Of a stretch of 64,000 bases of DNA, positions 1 to 12,343 are shown piece by piece. The stretch comes from Imbricaverruca yamaguchii. Its lineage: Eukaryota > Arthropoda > Thecostraca > Neoverrucidae. The first letter of the stretch is position 1; the number at the start of each line of letters is the position of its first letter. The position numbers and the translations under genes are program-made. The stretch lies in contig JAOTOL010001435.1 in assembly GCA_034440575.1 (NCBI GenBank), forward strand, positions 931,001 to 995,000. Reading direction: 5' to 3'. The notes beneath the pieces are model-generated. The model made no database searches. It was not told the DNA's origin and was given only the letters and a program-made list of their open reading frames with translations.

Positions 1-324
1 ACACGCAAAATATGTAAGTTTAGTACGGATAAATTTACCCATGAAGAATATAAAAACGTGAAAACGCCGAGGACGCTACACCAAACATTGCAAGATTTCC
101 TATGTTGTTTGATTGGAGCCAGGCCATCAGGTAGGAACACGAAATCTGTAACAGAGAGGAGTTGTCGAAACCATGAATATAACTTGACTCCTTACTAGTA
201 TTCCCCTAGATTAATCTCAAAGCTAAGCTACCTCAATTGTTTAAATGCTCTCTCCTTGTCTCCACTACCTGTTGCTCTGACTCTGTGCTACCCGTGCTTG
301 GTGGTGCTCCAGTCTGCTCAGAGC

Positions 325-508
325 ATGGCCTTCACGCAGGGGACGAGTGGTCTAGGAGTAAGTTGCTCGTCTTAATTGAAAGGTTGTGGGTTCGGGTCTC
401 ACCTGTCGCTACTCTTCGCCAGCGACCAATCGGCGTGAGAGATTGGCGACTCTCCATGACTCAACGGTCGATGTGTCGTAAAGCCAATAACCAACCAACC
501 ACCACCAG
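325..508 (+). mobile_element. tRNA-like SINE, copy 1
   Basis: It has a pol III-type head: an A-box-like GAGTGGTCTAGGAG and a B-box-like GGTTCGGGTCTCACC, followed by a unique body. The tail is GTCGTAAAGCCAATAACC plus ACCAA repeats. It is the same element as 37035-37205, about 85-90% identical by eye. Imperfect flanking direct repeats (GGCCTTCACGCAG before, AGCCTTGATGCAG after) suggest retroposition. The last 55 bp or so match the short dispersed modules listed below. Confidence 0.75.
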
Positions 509-939
509 CCTTGATGCAGCAAACAATGACGAAATTTGGCAGTTCATGACGTAGCGAGCTTGGCGGTTTGGGCATTTCAAAATTGCTTCATGAGGATATT
601 TAGCACCAGCTTTTCAGCGCTGTAATGATTAATTTGCTTCTCTTCAACTTATCTATTGGTTGGTTGTTGAATGGCCACCATTTTCTCGGCGACTTCGGTG
701 AAAAGTACAGGCCATTGAAGATTAGGATATGTGGTCCTGGTGACTGAGCACATGGAAAGGGAAATGATGAATGCGGAAAAGACAATGTGTGCAAGTGAAA
801 TATGAGTTGCATTAGAGAGGAAAAAAGTGGAAGTGGCAAAAGAAGGGGCAGAGTGGGTAAGGCAAACGAATGAAAGCTTAAAGAAGACTGAAGAAAAAGG
901 TGGGCAGCTGCAGCATAGGAAGAAGTAAATATAAAAAGG

Positions 940-1140
940 TACTGTGTAGATTCAAGGCAGAGGAAGAATCTTCGCTTCTTCTACGACTCATTCGAGTGCA
1001 AGGTCACATTGCGTTGCCAACATCGAACGTCAGTTCGTCGCGGGTGGACTCGGAAATCCTGCCATGCTGGGATTCGAACCCACCATGTTGCGATCAAGAG
1101 TCGAATTCCCTGCCGACTGAACTCCCGCATTTCGTATGGT
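940..1140 (-). mobile_element. tRNA-Lys-derived SINE
   Basis: On the minus strand, 1132 down to about 1060 reads GGGAGTTCAGTCGGCAGGG, then GACTCTTGATC and GGTGGGTTCGAATCCCAGC. This is a tRNA with an A box, an anticodon loop carrying CTT (Lys) and a perfect B box GGTTCGAATCC. The acceptor stem does not pair, so it is not a functional tRNA gene. About 120 bp of non-tRNA body follow to roughly 940. The body differs from the SINE at 325, so it is a second family. Confidence 0.65.
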
Positions 1141-1239
1141 GTAATTTGCTCTGATTATGCTCTGATTCAATTTGCTTTTGCTAGCATCCTATATGCCCCT
1201 GCCGTTTTCTGTTTTTAATTTTAGCTTTGCTGCTGTCTT

Positions 1240-3895
1240 GATATTGTGGCCCTGCTCTCTGCATTAGCTCTCCAGTACTCTCGGTATCATGGCTTTTCTC
1301 TCTGTCCCAGGTCTGCTTTTGTCCTGGTATTGTGGCCCCGCTCTCTGCCTCAGCTCTGCTGTTTTCTGTTACTGTGGCCTCGCCCTACTCCTCAACTCCG
1401 TTACTGTCCTGGTATGGTGGCCTCAACCTCTTCCTCAGCTCCGTTGCTGTCCTGGTACTGTGGCCTCGCCCTCTTCCTCAGCTCCGTTGCTGTCCTGGTA
1501 TGGTGGCCTCGCCCTCTGCCCCAGCTCCGTTACTGCCCTGGTATGGTGACCTCGCCCTTTGTCCCAGCTCCGTTACTGTCCTGGTATGGTGGCCTCGCCC
1601 TCTTCCTCAGCTCCGTTGATGTCCTGGTATGGTGGCCTCGCCCTCTTCCTCAGCTCCGTTGATGTCCTGGTATGGTGGCCTCGCCCTCTGCCCCAGCTCC
1701 GTTACTGTCCTGGTATGGTGCCCTCGCCCTCTGCCCCAGCTCCGTCACTGTCCTGGTATGGTGCCCTCGCACTGTGCTCCAGCTCCGTTACTGTCCTGGT
1801 ATGGTGGCCTCGCACTGTGCTCCAGCTCCGTTACTGTCTGGTGTGGCCTCGCCGTTGCTGTCCTGGTATGGTGGCCTCGCGTTACTGTGCTCCAGCTCCC
1901 GTTACTGTCCTGGTATGGTGGCCTCGCACTGTGCTCCAGCTCCGTTACTGTCCTGGTATGGTGCCCTCGCACTGTGCCCCAGCTCCGTTACTGTCCTGGT
2001 ATGGTGGCCTCGCACTGTGCTCCAGCTCCGTTACTGTCCTGGTATGGTGCCCTCGCACTGTGCTCCAGCTCCGTTGCTGTCCTGGTATGGTGGCCTCGCC
2101 GCTGCTGTCCTGGTACGTGGCCTGCCGTTGCTGTCCTGGTATGTGGCCTCCGTTGCTGTCCTGGTACTGTGGCCTCGCCGCTGCTGTCCTGGTACTGTGG
2201 CCTGCCGCTGCTGTCCTGGTGCTGTGGCCTGCCGTTGCTGTCCTGGTGTTGTGGCCTCGCCGTGCTGCTGGTGCTTGGCCTGCCGTTGCTGTCCTGGTAC
2301 TTGGCCTCGCCGCTGTGTCCTGGTACTGTGGCCTCGCCGTTGCTGTCCTGGTACTTGGCCTCGCCGTTGCTGTCCTGGTCAGTGGCCTCGCCGTTGCTGT
2401 CCTGGTGCTGTGGCCTCGCCGTTGCTGTCCTGGTCGGGCCTGTGTTGTGCTGGTACGTGGCCTCGCCGTTGCTGTCCTGGTCTTGGCCTGCCGCTGCTGT
2501 CCTGGTACTTGGCCTGCCGTTGGTGTCCTGGTACTGTGGCCTCGCCGTTGTGTCCTGGTCGTGGCCTGCCGTTGCTGTCCTGGTCGTGGCCTGCCGTTGC
2601 TGTCCTGGTACTGTGGCCTCGCCGTTGCTGTCCTGGTCAGTGGCCTCGCCGTTGTGTCCTGGTACTGTGGCCTCGCCGTTGCTGTCCTGGTACAGTGGCC
2701 TCGCCGTTGCTGTCCTGGTGTTGTGGCCTCGCCGTTGCTGTCCTGGTACTGTGGCCTCGCCGTTGCTGTCCTGGTACTGTGGCCTCGCCGTTGCTGTCCT
2801 GGTGCTGTGGCCTCGCCGTTGCTGCCTGGTGTTGTGGCCTCGCCGTTGCTCCTGGTGTTGTGGCCTCGCCGTTGCTGTCCTGGTACGTGGCCTCGCCGTT
2901 GCTGTCCTGGTGTTGTGGGGTTGTGTCGGTCTGTGGCTGCCGTTGCTGTCCTGGTGCTGTGGCCTCGCCGTTGCTGTCCTGGTCTGTGGCCTCGCCGTTG
3001 CTGTCCTGGTACAGTGGCCTCGCCGTTGCTGTCCTGGTGTTGTGGCCTCGCCGTTGCGTCCTGACTGTGGCCTCGCCGTTGCTGTCCTGGTGTGGTGGCC
3101 TCGCCGTTGCTGTCCACAGTGCCTCCGTTACTGTCCTGGTATGGTGCCCTCGCCTGTTGCTCCAGCTCCGTTACTGTCCTGGTATGGTGGCCTCGCACTG
3201 TGCTCCAGCTCCGTTACTGTCCTGGTATGGTGGCCTCGCCCTCTGCCCCAGATCTGTTGCTGTCCTGGTACTGTGGCCTCGTCGTTGCTGTCCTGGTACT
3301 GTGGCCTCGCCGTTGCTGTCCTGGTACTGTGGCCTCGCCGCTGCTGTCCTGGTACTGTGGCCTCGCCGTTGCTGTCCTGGTGCTGTGGCCTCGCCGTTGC
3401 TGTCCTGGTACTGTGGCCTCGCCGTTGCTGTCCTGGTGTTGTGGCCTCGCCGTTGCTGTCCTGGTACAGTGGCCTCGCCGTTGCTGTCCTGGTGCTGTGG
3501 CCTCGCCGTTGCTGTCCTGGTGTTGTGGCCTCGCCGTTGCTGTCCTGGTACTGTGGCCTCGCCGTTGCTGTCCTGGTGCTGTGGCCTCGCCGTTGCTGTC
3601 CTGGTACAGTGGCCCGCTGTGGCCTCGCCGTTGCTGTCCTGGTGTTGTGGCCTCGCCGTTGCTGTCCTGGTACGTGGCCCCCGTTGCCCCGCCGTTGCTG
3701 TCCTGGTACAGTGGCCTCGCCGTTGCTGTCCTGGTGCTGTGGCCTCGCCGTTGCTGTCCTGGTGTTGTGGCCTCGCCGTTGCTGTCCTGGCCCTGTGGCC
3801 TGCCGTTGCTTTTTTTTTTTCCTTTGTACAGTGGCCTCGCCGTTGCTGTCCTGGTGCTGTGGCCTCGCCGTTGCTGTCCTGGTACTATGGCTGCG
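1240..3895. repeat. 2.6-kb minisatellite with 43-bp and 28-bp unit classes
   Basis: From about 1310 the unit is 43 bp: TCCTGGTATGGTGGCCTCGC, then CCTCTGCCCCAGCTCC and GTTACTG. From about 2090 a shortened 28-bp unit (TCCTGGTACTGTGGCCTCGC then CGTTGCTG), which lacks 15 internal bases, takes over. A block of 43-bp units returns at about 3120-3250, then 28-bp units resume to 3895. A T-run at about 3809-3821 interrupts it. All frames stay open on both strands for hundreds of codons only because the unit lacks stops; 28 is not a multiple of three, so the same peptide cycles through frames. The left edge (1240-1400) grades into diverged founder sequence. Confidence 0.93.
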
Positions 3896-3959
3896 GCAGC
3901 CAACATCGAGCGGTGCGTGCAGTCCGGCCCCTGAAACCACACGTTGTTTTGTACACACT

Positions 3960-5490
3960 ATTGATAAAGTAAGCATAGCCGTGTTGACACAATTACAACG
4001 CGCAGACAACGAAAACAAAGCGCCCCTCGTGTGGTCAATCAATGTGGCATTCAGCTGGCGGCAGGGACGCCCGCTGCTGCACTCCCCCATTGTCTGCACC
4101 ACCACCACAGTCTGTGTTGATGGCCGTTCTCAATGAGGCTGTGTGCTACCGTTTCAGCCAGCCTATAGTACGAAATTCGCATTGGTCAACGCAAGTAACG
4201 AGAAAGTGATGAGAAATTCCACTTTCTGGTGGTGAACTCTCGGATGGTTTGCCCAGGATGCATCGAGATTCTGCGCTGGTGGCCGGTCGACTGAAGCCGA
4301 GTAAAAAAAAACGATTGTGGTGCCTGGGTACAGCGCAATCTACTTGTGCAAATCATTGGCGTACGGAGGTTGCAGGTGCTAAGCAAGTTTGGAGTGCTCA
4401 TGTAACGATGACTGGACAGAAGTTCCACCTGTAGTAAATCAGCATACTCCCATAATTTTGCAAGCGAGATCGTCTCATCGTGCCCAGGCGGCACTCGATC
4501 ATCCTCGTGGAATTTCAAGTTTTTATCAGCACTTTGTGGAAAACCTGGGGCCGATATAGGTCAACGGCAGCAGTTCTAACACTACGGACTGAGACAGCAA
4601 ACTTCTGTGAAAGACTTTCAGAAAATACCCCTGTTCTCATGTATGTTTAATGCTACTAGTCTGTACTTGATGTAAGCTTCGTAGTCCTCCAAATGACTTC
4701 TCAGATTACGGCGGACAGGTGTTGCAGCATTGTTCACAAGCATGAACGCCTTTGAACAAATAGTGGGACATTCTCTTTTAGGTACCAACTGATTGTATCG
4801 TGTTTTTATCGATGCAATGTAATGGTAATCTCAATGTTGAAGTGGCACTCCCGCCACTTCAGGACTTTCTACGTTCTGCCTTCGCGGTCTCGTGATTTGG
4901 TGCAAAAATTTGTTTCTTTGATCCTAAATGCCTTGCATAAGACTTGGGGGTGGACGGTCCGTAATATGACTGCGGAAATCACACGAAATCCCGTATTTTG
5001 GATCGTCTCGGAGTGCAGTTGATACGAGGACTGGCAATATCACGATTTCTCGAAGCGCATCATCGTTACGTCCTTATGGTGTCCTTCCCACCATCGCAAG
5101 TCGCACCAACTCGTTTTTTTCTCAAGGCAGCGAAGGCAGCGATGTGGGAATATAGCACGAACAGCATCTGTGAATGAAAACAAGTGCAAAGGTTATGGCC
5201 AAGTGGGAAACTATTGTGACCTTTAGCACTTCCTTGGTTGCGCTACTGATAGCAAGCCGACCGAACAGCTTTGGGTGTCCCCGCCCAGTTTCGCCTGCAG
5301 CGATCCTAAGCTCAGGTATGCTGTTCTGTCGTGACTAGATGTCTGGCGGTGCAGCGCGAAGAATGCAACGCCTGGGGCTTTTCTGTGCTGTGAGCTTCGG
5401 AAAACCCAAGCAGTTGGCATGACACTCAGATTAGCACACCCCTATCTTCTTGCCGTATTGAAAGCACCGACAAAGTCAGTCGCAAATGCT
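3960..5490. other. no recognisable gene
   Basis: Non-repetitive DNA of mixed composition with only short open frames. I see no protein or RNA family. Confidence 0.5.
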
Positions 5491-5494
5491 AGAA

Positions 5495-5735
5495 CAGCCC
5501 TTGACCGCTGTGTAGATTTCAGGACAGTTCTTGGACATTCATTTGATGTCCGACCAGTCCCTGGTCACTCAGTTGATGTCAGACCAGCCCCTGGCCACCC
5601 CATAGATGTCGGACTAGCCTCTGAAACAACTCCGTAGATGTTACATCAACCCTTGACCGCTCTCAGGATGTTAGGCAAGCTCCTGACTGTTATGTTGATG
5701 TCAGACCAGCCCCACTAACCACTCCGCACCATCAG
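5495..5735. repeat. degenerate 30-bp tandem repeat
   Basis: About eight diverged units built on TTGATGTCAGACCAGCCCCT plus GGCCACCCCA. Neighbouring copies differ at many positions, so the array is old. Confidence 0.7.
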
Positions 5736-6309
5736 CCTACTCAGAGAGAAAGCGGCCAGGCCTCCTTTTGAGCGTGCGGTGCAAACACATTCTTCTATGC
5801 CCCGCTTTATTTAGATTACCCAAATTCATTCAATTACCAAATTTAGAAACAAAGAGGAAAAACTACTTCTGTTCAGAAGGGTGTGAAGGCAATTAGACCG
5901 GCATTGTTTACACCAAGAAAAGAGGTAATTTAATAACTGACTCATTTAAACTCGTGTCTGCAGTGGAGAGAAGGGAAAGGGAGAGCTACGCTGTTCTTCA
6001 CGCGACTGTTCTTTGAATAACACGCTGATGGCGATCAGTTAGCCGAATGTTAACCCAGTCCGCACAAATGCATTGAATTGGGACATCATCAATTCCTCTT
6101 CGCAGGAGCATTTCCGGCATTTGGCGTCATTAGCATCATCAAATATTTGTTCCAGTATTAACACAATATATTTCTTCCCTTCAGGGACAGAGGTGGAGCC
6201 AGAGAAGCATGAGCTTAAATCAAGCTCATACTACTCTGCTGGTTTCTTCCCTCTACGGCCAGTAGAGCTGCATAGATCATGAACTATATTTGTTCCATTA
6301 AAACTATAT

Positions 6310-6430
6310 TGTTCGAACTCGTTGTTTACATTGCGTAACATCTTTAGGAGCAAGCACAGCAAAATAATGGATTCACACGGTGGCTGAAAACGCACGGATG
6401 CAAGTTGACGCATGATCGGTTCCATTCAAT
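6310..6430 (+). pseudogene. short retroelement fragment, inverted partner of the next entry
   Basis: ATTGCGTAACATCTTTAGGA and surrounding bases match, in opposite orientation, TTGCTCTTGAAGATGTTACG at about 6797-6816. The translation LRNIFRSKHSKIM parallels MRNIFKSKTIKQW in the minus-strand fragment. The two are therefore inverted copies of one decayed element. Confidence 0.45.
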
Positions 6431-6479
6431 CCTTTCCGCCAGCTAAAACCTATTGAACGAATTTTAACTGAAAAGATCA

Positions 6480-6830
6480 TGCCATATAATTTAGGCTGTG
6501 GCGCTGTTTGTGTATGTACAAAAGGTCCACAATAAGAAGGTCGGGGGCCGAATTAGTCTTGTCCAGTTGCAATTCGGTCTTCGACCGCCGTATTATGGAG
6601 TCTGCACATACATAAACAATGCCCCAGCCTAAAGTATATGCCATCATCCTTTCTGTTAAGAATCGTACAATAGGCTTAAACTGGCGGGAGGGCTGATAAA
6701 TGAAGCCGATAGTGCGCCGTCTTGCATCCGTGTTTTCTTCCACTGTATGCATGTGTAACTCTGTGTTTTTGCATCGCCATTGTTTTATTGTTTTGCTCTT
6801 GAAGATGTTACGCAACGTAACGAAACGTTG
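6480..6830 (-). pseudogene. possible Penelope-like GIY-YIG endonuclease fragment
   Basis: The minus-strand translation contains GIVYVCADSIIRRSKTELQ and then LLIVDLLYIHKQRHSLN. The second piece has the shape of the GIY-YIG C-terminal motif (hydrophobic-Glu/Asp-x-Leu-Tyr-Ile, then Pro-x-x-Asn) of Penelope-like retroelements. It is only about 110 codons long, without reverse transcriptase. A TA tract lies about 75 bp beyond its N-terminal side. The assignment depends on similarity to the two fragments at 34.5 and 35.6 kb. Confidence 0.35.
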
Positions 6831-6903
6831 AGTTGGAACGATACGGTCCCAATGGAGATCTCATGATCTATGTAGCTTTATTGGCCATCAAGTTCATCCT
6901 GCA

Positions 6904-7087
<184 letters not shown>

Positions 7088-7446
7088 CATGCATGTCCGT
7101 ACACACGATACTATCTATGTGATCCATTCCCTACCTGCCCCCGCCTCGAGTCCGGGATGGTGCTAGAAGAGTATGCAATGTAGGTCTGTTCAGTACGAGG
7201 TTCTGGTTACAATAATCGCAGTGGGTCATTTCCATGACATGAATGCCATAAGGCGTGACGTCATGCCACAAATTGAGTTCTTATTTGTGAGTCAACAATA
7301 CCAACCTGAAATCGTCATGTGTTAACACAAACTATCCTCTGAGGACCGCTCGCTTGCCACACTTCTGGTTGTGTTTTGGTCGTTAACGAGTGTAGAATTG
7401 CTAGCATTATGGCTGGAGCAACAATTCTTACATATACCAACAACCG

Positions 7447-7600
7447 TTTCTGTCTCCGTCTCTGTCTCTGTCTCCGTGTCTCTGTCTCCGTGTCTCTGTC
7501 TCCGTGTCTCTGTCTCCGTGCCTCTGTCTCCGTGTCGCTGTCTCCGTATCTCTGTCTCCGTGTCTCTGTCTCTGTCCCTGTCTCTGACTCTGTTTCTGTC
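7447..7600. repeat. TCTGTCTCCGTG-type simple repeat
   Basis: Six- and twelve-base units of GTCTCT and GTCTCC. Open frames on either strand are low-complexity artefacts. Confidence 0.9.
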
Positions 7601-8059
7601 GTACTCGTGTGTTCTGGTCACATGCGATTTATCATGTGCTCTGAGCTTAGAAATTACGCACGTACGTAAGGCACGCAAGTAAAGCTAACTGTGTGTGACT
7701 GTTCCAGGTAGCATTTGACACCGGGAACATCACGTTCTCAGGAGATATGCTCTTGAGTTTTGAATGTACTTGGCCATCTTGCCGAGTCAAGTTTAATTTT
7801 TATCGAGTATCAGCGCACCGGTTTTCACAATCATATTTCCTTTCCACCAGTTCCCTTTCCCAGTTTCTAGCTTTGAAACCAGAAGCGTCTTTTTATTTCC
7901 AGCTCTCGATCCAATCTTCAATCTTTCCAATGTGACAATATTTCGCCATCCTACAATAAAAATTTGCACCATTGATGTCAAATGGCTTCCCCTGATTGCT
8001 GTAAAACGCCACCAGGACTCTGGAGAGGGTTTAGTATACTTTATGGGATTAAGACGAAG

Positions 8060-8395
8060 TTTGCTAGTCCCCGGGGGCATATCGACGGGCGCCGAAGAAC
8101 TCGCCGGTTACAGTTGACGATGTCCAAACTGTTGTGGGGTCATAATATTGTCCTCTTCGGGTAACCGGCGGCGAATTTATTGAAGATGAGCCTCCTTCCA
8201 GAAGAATACTAAACCCGCTCGCTCGCCGTGGCCAAGAACGCCGCCGAGCGCCACGCTGTCTCCGACCGTCGGCGGCGACTGTCGACAGAGACAGTGCCGG
8301 CGGCCGTTTCCGGCTTGGATGCTGGCTGACCGCAATGGCAGCCGAGCGAGTCCGATTTGTCAATTGTTGGTGGACGTGTGGGCCGGCGTCCTTCT
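8060..8395. promoter_or_regulatory. CpG-rich island
   Basis: Dense CpG in otherwise AT-rich surroundings, without a recognisable coding frame. It contains a Sox-like CAATTGTTGG at about 8360. Candidate regulatory DNA by composition only. Confidence 0.3.
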
Positions 8396-8882
8396 GGCGG
8401 TGTGATGTGGGCCGGTGTGATGTGGTGCCGGTGTATCGTGGTGCCGGTGTAACGTGGTGCCGGTGTGACGTGGTGCTGGTGTGACGTGGTGCCGGTGTGA
8501 CGTGGTGTTAGTGTGACGTGGTGTCGGTGTAACGTGGTGCCGGTGTGACGTGGTGTTGGTGTGACGTGGTGCCGGTGTGACGTGGTGTTGGTGTGACGTG
8601 GTGTCGGTGTAACGTGGTGCCGGTGTGACGTGGTGCCGGTGTGACGTGGTGTTGGTGTGACGTGGTGTTAGTGTGACGTGGTGTCGGTGTGACGTGGTGC
8701 CGGGGTGACGTGGTGCTGGTGTGACGTGGTGCTGGTGTGACGTGGTGTCGGTGTGACGTGGTGTCGGTGTGACGTGGTGTCGGTGTGACGTGGTGCTCGT
8801 GTGACGTGGTGCTGGTGTGACGTGGTGTCGGTGTGACGAGGTGCTGGTGTGACGTGGTACCGGTGTGACGTGGTGCCGGTGC
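8396..8882. repeat. 16-bp minisatellite, about 30 copies
   Basis: Unit GTGTGACGTGGTGCCG with variants ending TTA, TCG or TTG. Sixteen is not a multiple of three, so the long minus-strand frames rich in HTGTTSH and HTDTTSH are cyclic read-through of one unit. Confidence 0.95.
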
Positions 8883-8949
8883 AGACGGCCTCACAGGCTG
8901 CCGCGCCAATGGATCGTTGGCTAATACTGCCGACCGCCAAGACCCGGCA

Positions 8950-9220
8950 CGTCTGGTCATATCTGGTCTGGTCTGGTCATATCTGGTCATATCTGGTCGG
9001 CTGGGCAGGTGTTGTGTGGTTTATAGGACAGACCATGTCTGGTTTACGGGGGAAGTGTTGTGTAATCTGTGGAATAATATACATGTCTGGTCTGCGGGGC
9101 AAGACTTGTGTGGTTAGTGGGACAGATCATATCTGGTCTGCGGGGCAGGTCGTGTGCGGTCTGTTGGACAGACCGCATTATGGTCTGCTGGACAGATATC
9201 TGATCTGCCAGATCGGCAGT
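8950..9220. repeat. degenerate 48-bp tandem repeat
   Basis: Units begin ATGTCTGGTCTGCGGGGC and contain a GGGACAGATCAT-type end; two adjacent units of exactly 48 bp occur at about 9032-9127. The edges fade into CATATCTGGT short repeats. Confidence 0.75.
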
Positions 9221-9239
9221 CCTGTGCGTGCGTGACTTG

Positions 9240-12000
9240 TCTTTTGGATCTCTGTGTTCTAGGCGGTATCTGTCTGGTCGAATTATTTCAATCAGTAAAT
9301 TGTGATTTCTGTTTTGCGGATCTTCTGTTCATTCATTGAGGCTGCTTGCAAATTGAAAGGGGATGCGAGGAAAGAAAAATAAACAAGTATTAACATGTGG
9401 ACTACATCTACCGGCTTCGGAATGGCAGCATAAATGTGCAACCGAACGTCAATTAGATAGTATGAATAAGCAAATCACAAGTTACTCCGAACAAACTGTC
9501 CTGCGGGAAACTTTTTTAATCGGACGGCCAGTCGAGGATGAAAATCACCCGGTTAAGAACACCCGGTCAACAACCAACGTATCTATGTCAATGAAAGAAG
9601 CTTGATATGTATGCTTAATAAGCTAATAAATAAGTAGCCGTGGTCAGATCGCACATCATCCGTTTTGGGCGCTGTATGACCAACGCAGTCGATGCGCCCG
9701 TAAGCCAAAATAACCAATCAACATCATCCGTTTCACCTGCTTGTGATGATTGGTAACTTCAAGACACTGGTAACAGCATTATCTCATCTACGTGGTGCAA
9801 TGAGTGGACGCAATGGAACGTGCTGTTCTTTTCCTAGAGCTGTCTTAAGCATGCAACGTGTTCTTTAATTTAGAAATGCGATGACTCACCGATGTTAATG
9901 GCAAACAATATTGTGTCAAAATTTCCTGGTTGGCATTCAATGCATTCTCCCATTACATCATTTTACCAGTATTTAACGCTCCGTCGACATGTTTCTTCAG
10001 CATCGCTGAGGTATATTGTTTAGAGACTCATAGTATGCGTACTGCCAACATATATACGCAGGAATTTGTTCCGTTTGGCCTTTAGCATGTTGTGGTGGTT
10101 TGTCGTTGTTTACGCATACTGTGGACATCGTGTAAAATAACACAATTCCGTTCACGCTGTTGTCTGAATAGTGTGGTCCAACTGATCTGTACTTCCCCCT
10201 TCGCTAATTAAGGTTTGGCGAATAATGCAGCTAGCACGCTTAGCCCATGATTCCGACAACTGAGTGGAATAAGTTGTCGGTATCTGGACAACATCTAATC
10301 TTATTGGTGCAGCCGGCGCTTACAAAGGATGGTAGTCCAACTACCACCACTTCTCAAGAAGTAACATACGTTGCGAAGATTTCGAAGTGCTGGACAGGTT
10401 GTTGTTTGCTGCGTGGGCTTATCGGCTCTTTGGCCAGTCTTTAATCATTCGCGCCCATTGGGGAAGGTTATTCGAACCGCCGTTGGAAAACCATTCTTTG
10501 ACAGAGGCTTCGTGTTCAGGTGATCTGTTATATAGGTGCGAACTGATCATTGTTTGCGTTCTTTTCTCGAATGCTATGCTATCGGTAATTAAATCCGATA
10601 TTATATTTATTATCCATATTTAAGAGTCAGTGGAGAAAGATACACCGTCCAAGCCACTTCAAACATATCGAAGCCTTCCTTCGACATTGAATGACATTTT
10701 GTCGTGATGGAATTCTGAGCTGAAAACAAATTTCGAAGCGAAGAGGTTCACTAGGCTTCCACAGCCATCTGGTGTATTGCTGGCAGATTTGTGTTGGGTT
10801 TGCCTCAGGTGTTTCCCTCACCTTTTCACTTCCGTCAGTGTTAGTGGAAGTCGGCATAGAAAATCTGAACAATGAGATTAAATGTAATAGTCGGGCGAGG
10901 TTATGTCGACTTGGATTCTGGTCAGACCCCGACACTTATCACGTCAGTTTTGAGTGGTTTATAATGAGGCGATCGGAACTGACGGTTGGGGAAGCTTTAC
11001 GTTCTATCATGCACTGTTCAAAGCATCGTACTAATTGTCGACACTGTCGATTTCTACATCGCAGAACGGTGCCACTCTTCATTAACCAGACATGTTGTAA
11101 CTTGTAAATATTAACGTAGTTCTCCCATTCATGTATAGGAAACAACGCGCATCTCTAGCTCGCTCTATTCATTACTTTAGGAAGGAAACAAGTGAGAACT
11201 CGCTCTCTGTTTTACTCTCGGAAGGAGACAAGTCCAAACAGCCCAGATTTCCATTAATCTCATCCTTGGTAAATGGCAGTAAGTGCGAAACAACGCACCC
11301 ATGAAATATCAATTTTTCTTCTTCAATGCCTTTTTATGTGTCGCTTTTCAGTGTGTTTTAAGTGAGCATGTTTGATCCGGTGTCTATGTTTGCCCGGATC
11401 ATGTTTGTCAAGTGCCTATGTATATATTTCATGAAGTATGCTAAGGTAATTGTATTTGACCAGCGATCGTTAAGGTTAGATTTGAAATCCACATCGGAAA
11501 TTACCTCATCATTCTTTAACTTGACTACGAATGGGCACATTTGTCTCTGCAATCACAATTACCGCTTTATGAGACTGATTAGATCACTACAACCTGTATT
11601 CAGGCGACACTAAAATCCAGTGTAACTACACAAACCATTGCTCCCTGTGCATTCAGCCGAACCTGCTTCTGACGGCCTGTCATCTTCCAATACTCTAGGT
11701 AAAGGCATGTGAATGCAATTTATCTGGGCAATCAACCCACGCTCTTCCTAACAAGGTTTAAATTGTAGACATTACTGAATTTTCGTGGAACTAACATACA
11801 TTGAACTCGTTTCACCGCGACAACCTTCAATCTTTACCTTAAAGAGCCAGAAGCGCCAAATGAGCTTTTTTGCAGTTGATGGCGGTCAGTCAATAATGCA
11901 GGGTGTCCAGTGTCCGGGCATCGATCTCGCAGTGCAGCACCTGATCTTTCTAGCAACCAGCGGAAATTAGCGCGCCGAAGCCTTGCCGACGGTAGCTACT
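9240..12000. other. no recognisable gene; one retroposed module inside
   Basis: AT-rich single-copy-looking sequence. Apart from the module at 9666 no family is recognised. Confidence 0.5.
9666..9720 (+). mobile_element. short retroposed module, 55 bp, with perfect target-site duplication
   Basis: Begins TGGGCGCTGTATGACC and ends GCGCCCGTAAGCC plus AAAATAACCAATCA. It is flanked by perfect 13-bp direct repeats ACATCATCCGTTT at 9653-9665 and 9721-9733. GGGCGC (9667-9672) and GCGCCC (9694-9699) are complementary and can form a stem. It matches the 3' end of the SINE at 325 and 37035 but lacks any tRNA-like head. Confidence 0.85.
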
Positions 12001-12343
12001 TCGGCACGGTGACGTTTGGTGCGCGTCAGTGACCTGGCCGGCCGGCTGGTACGTCACGGTAGTCGTGCCGGTCACCTCACAGGCGGCCTGCGAGATCAGC
12101 TGGGCCGTATCGCCGGGCTGGGCCGGTCGGGAGTGCTTGGCTTGGCTCGGTCCGTGCGTCCCCAACAGGCTGGTTGGCGACGGTTTTGTCACTGACGGGG
12201 TGATCTTGCTCAGTCACCCACAATATGACGACAGGTTGCGCTATGGGCACAACATTGCCGAGGTAGACGGTTCGCCCTAAAGCACCACCAGCACCACCTC
12301 CAACACTACCGCCACCGCCACCACCACGCGTGGAGAGACTCAC

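Noticed and set aside
1058..1132. Functional tRNA-Lys gene
   Set aside because: A and B boxes and a CTT anticodon are present, but the acceptor stem does not pair and the unit continues into a SINE body.
1559..4136. Open frames of 501, 835 and 766 codons on the + strand and 417 codons on the minus strand
   Set aside because: All read the same minisatellite in different frames. The unit has no stops and its length is not a multiple of three. The peptides are permutations of one repeat and match no domain.
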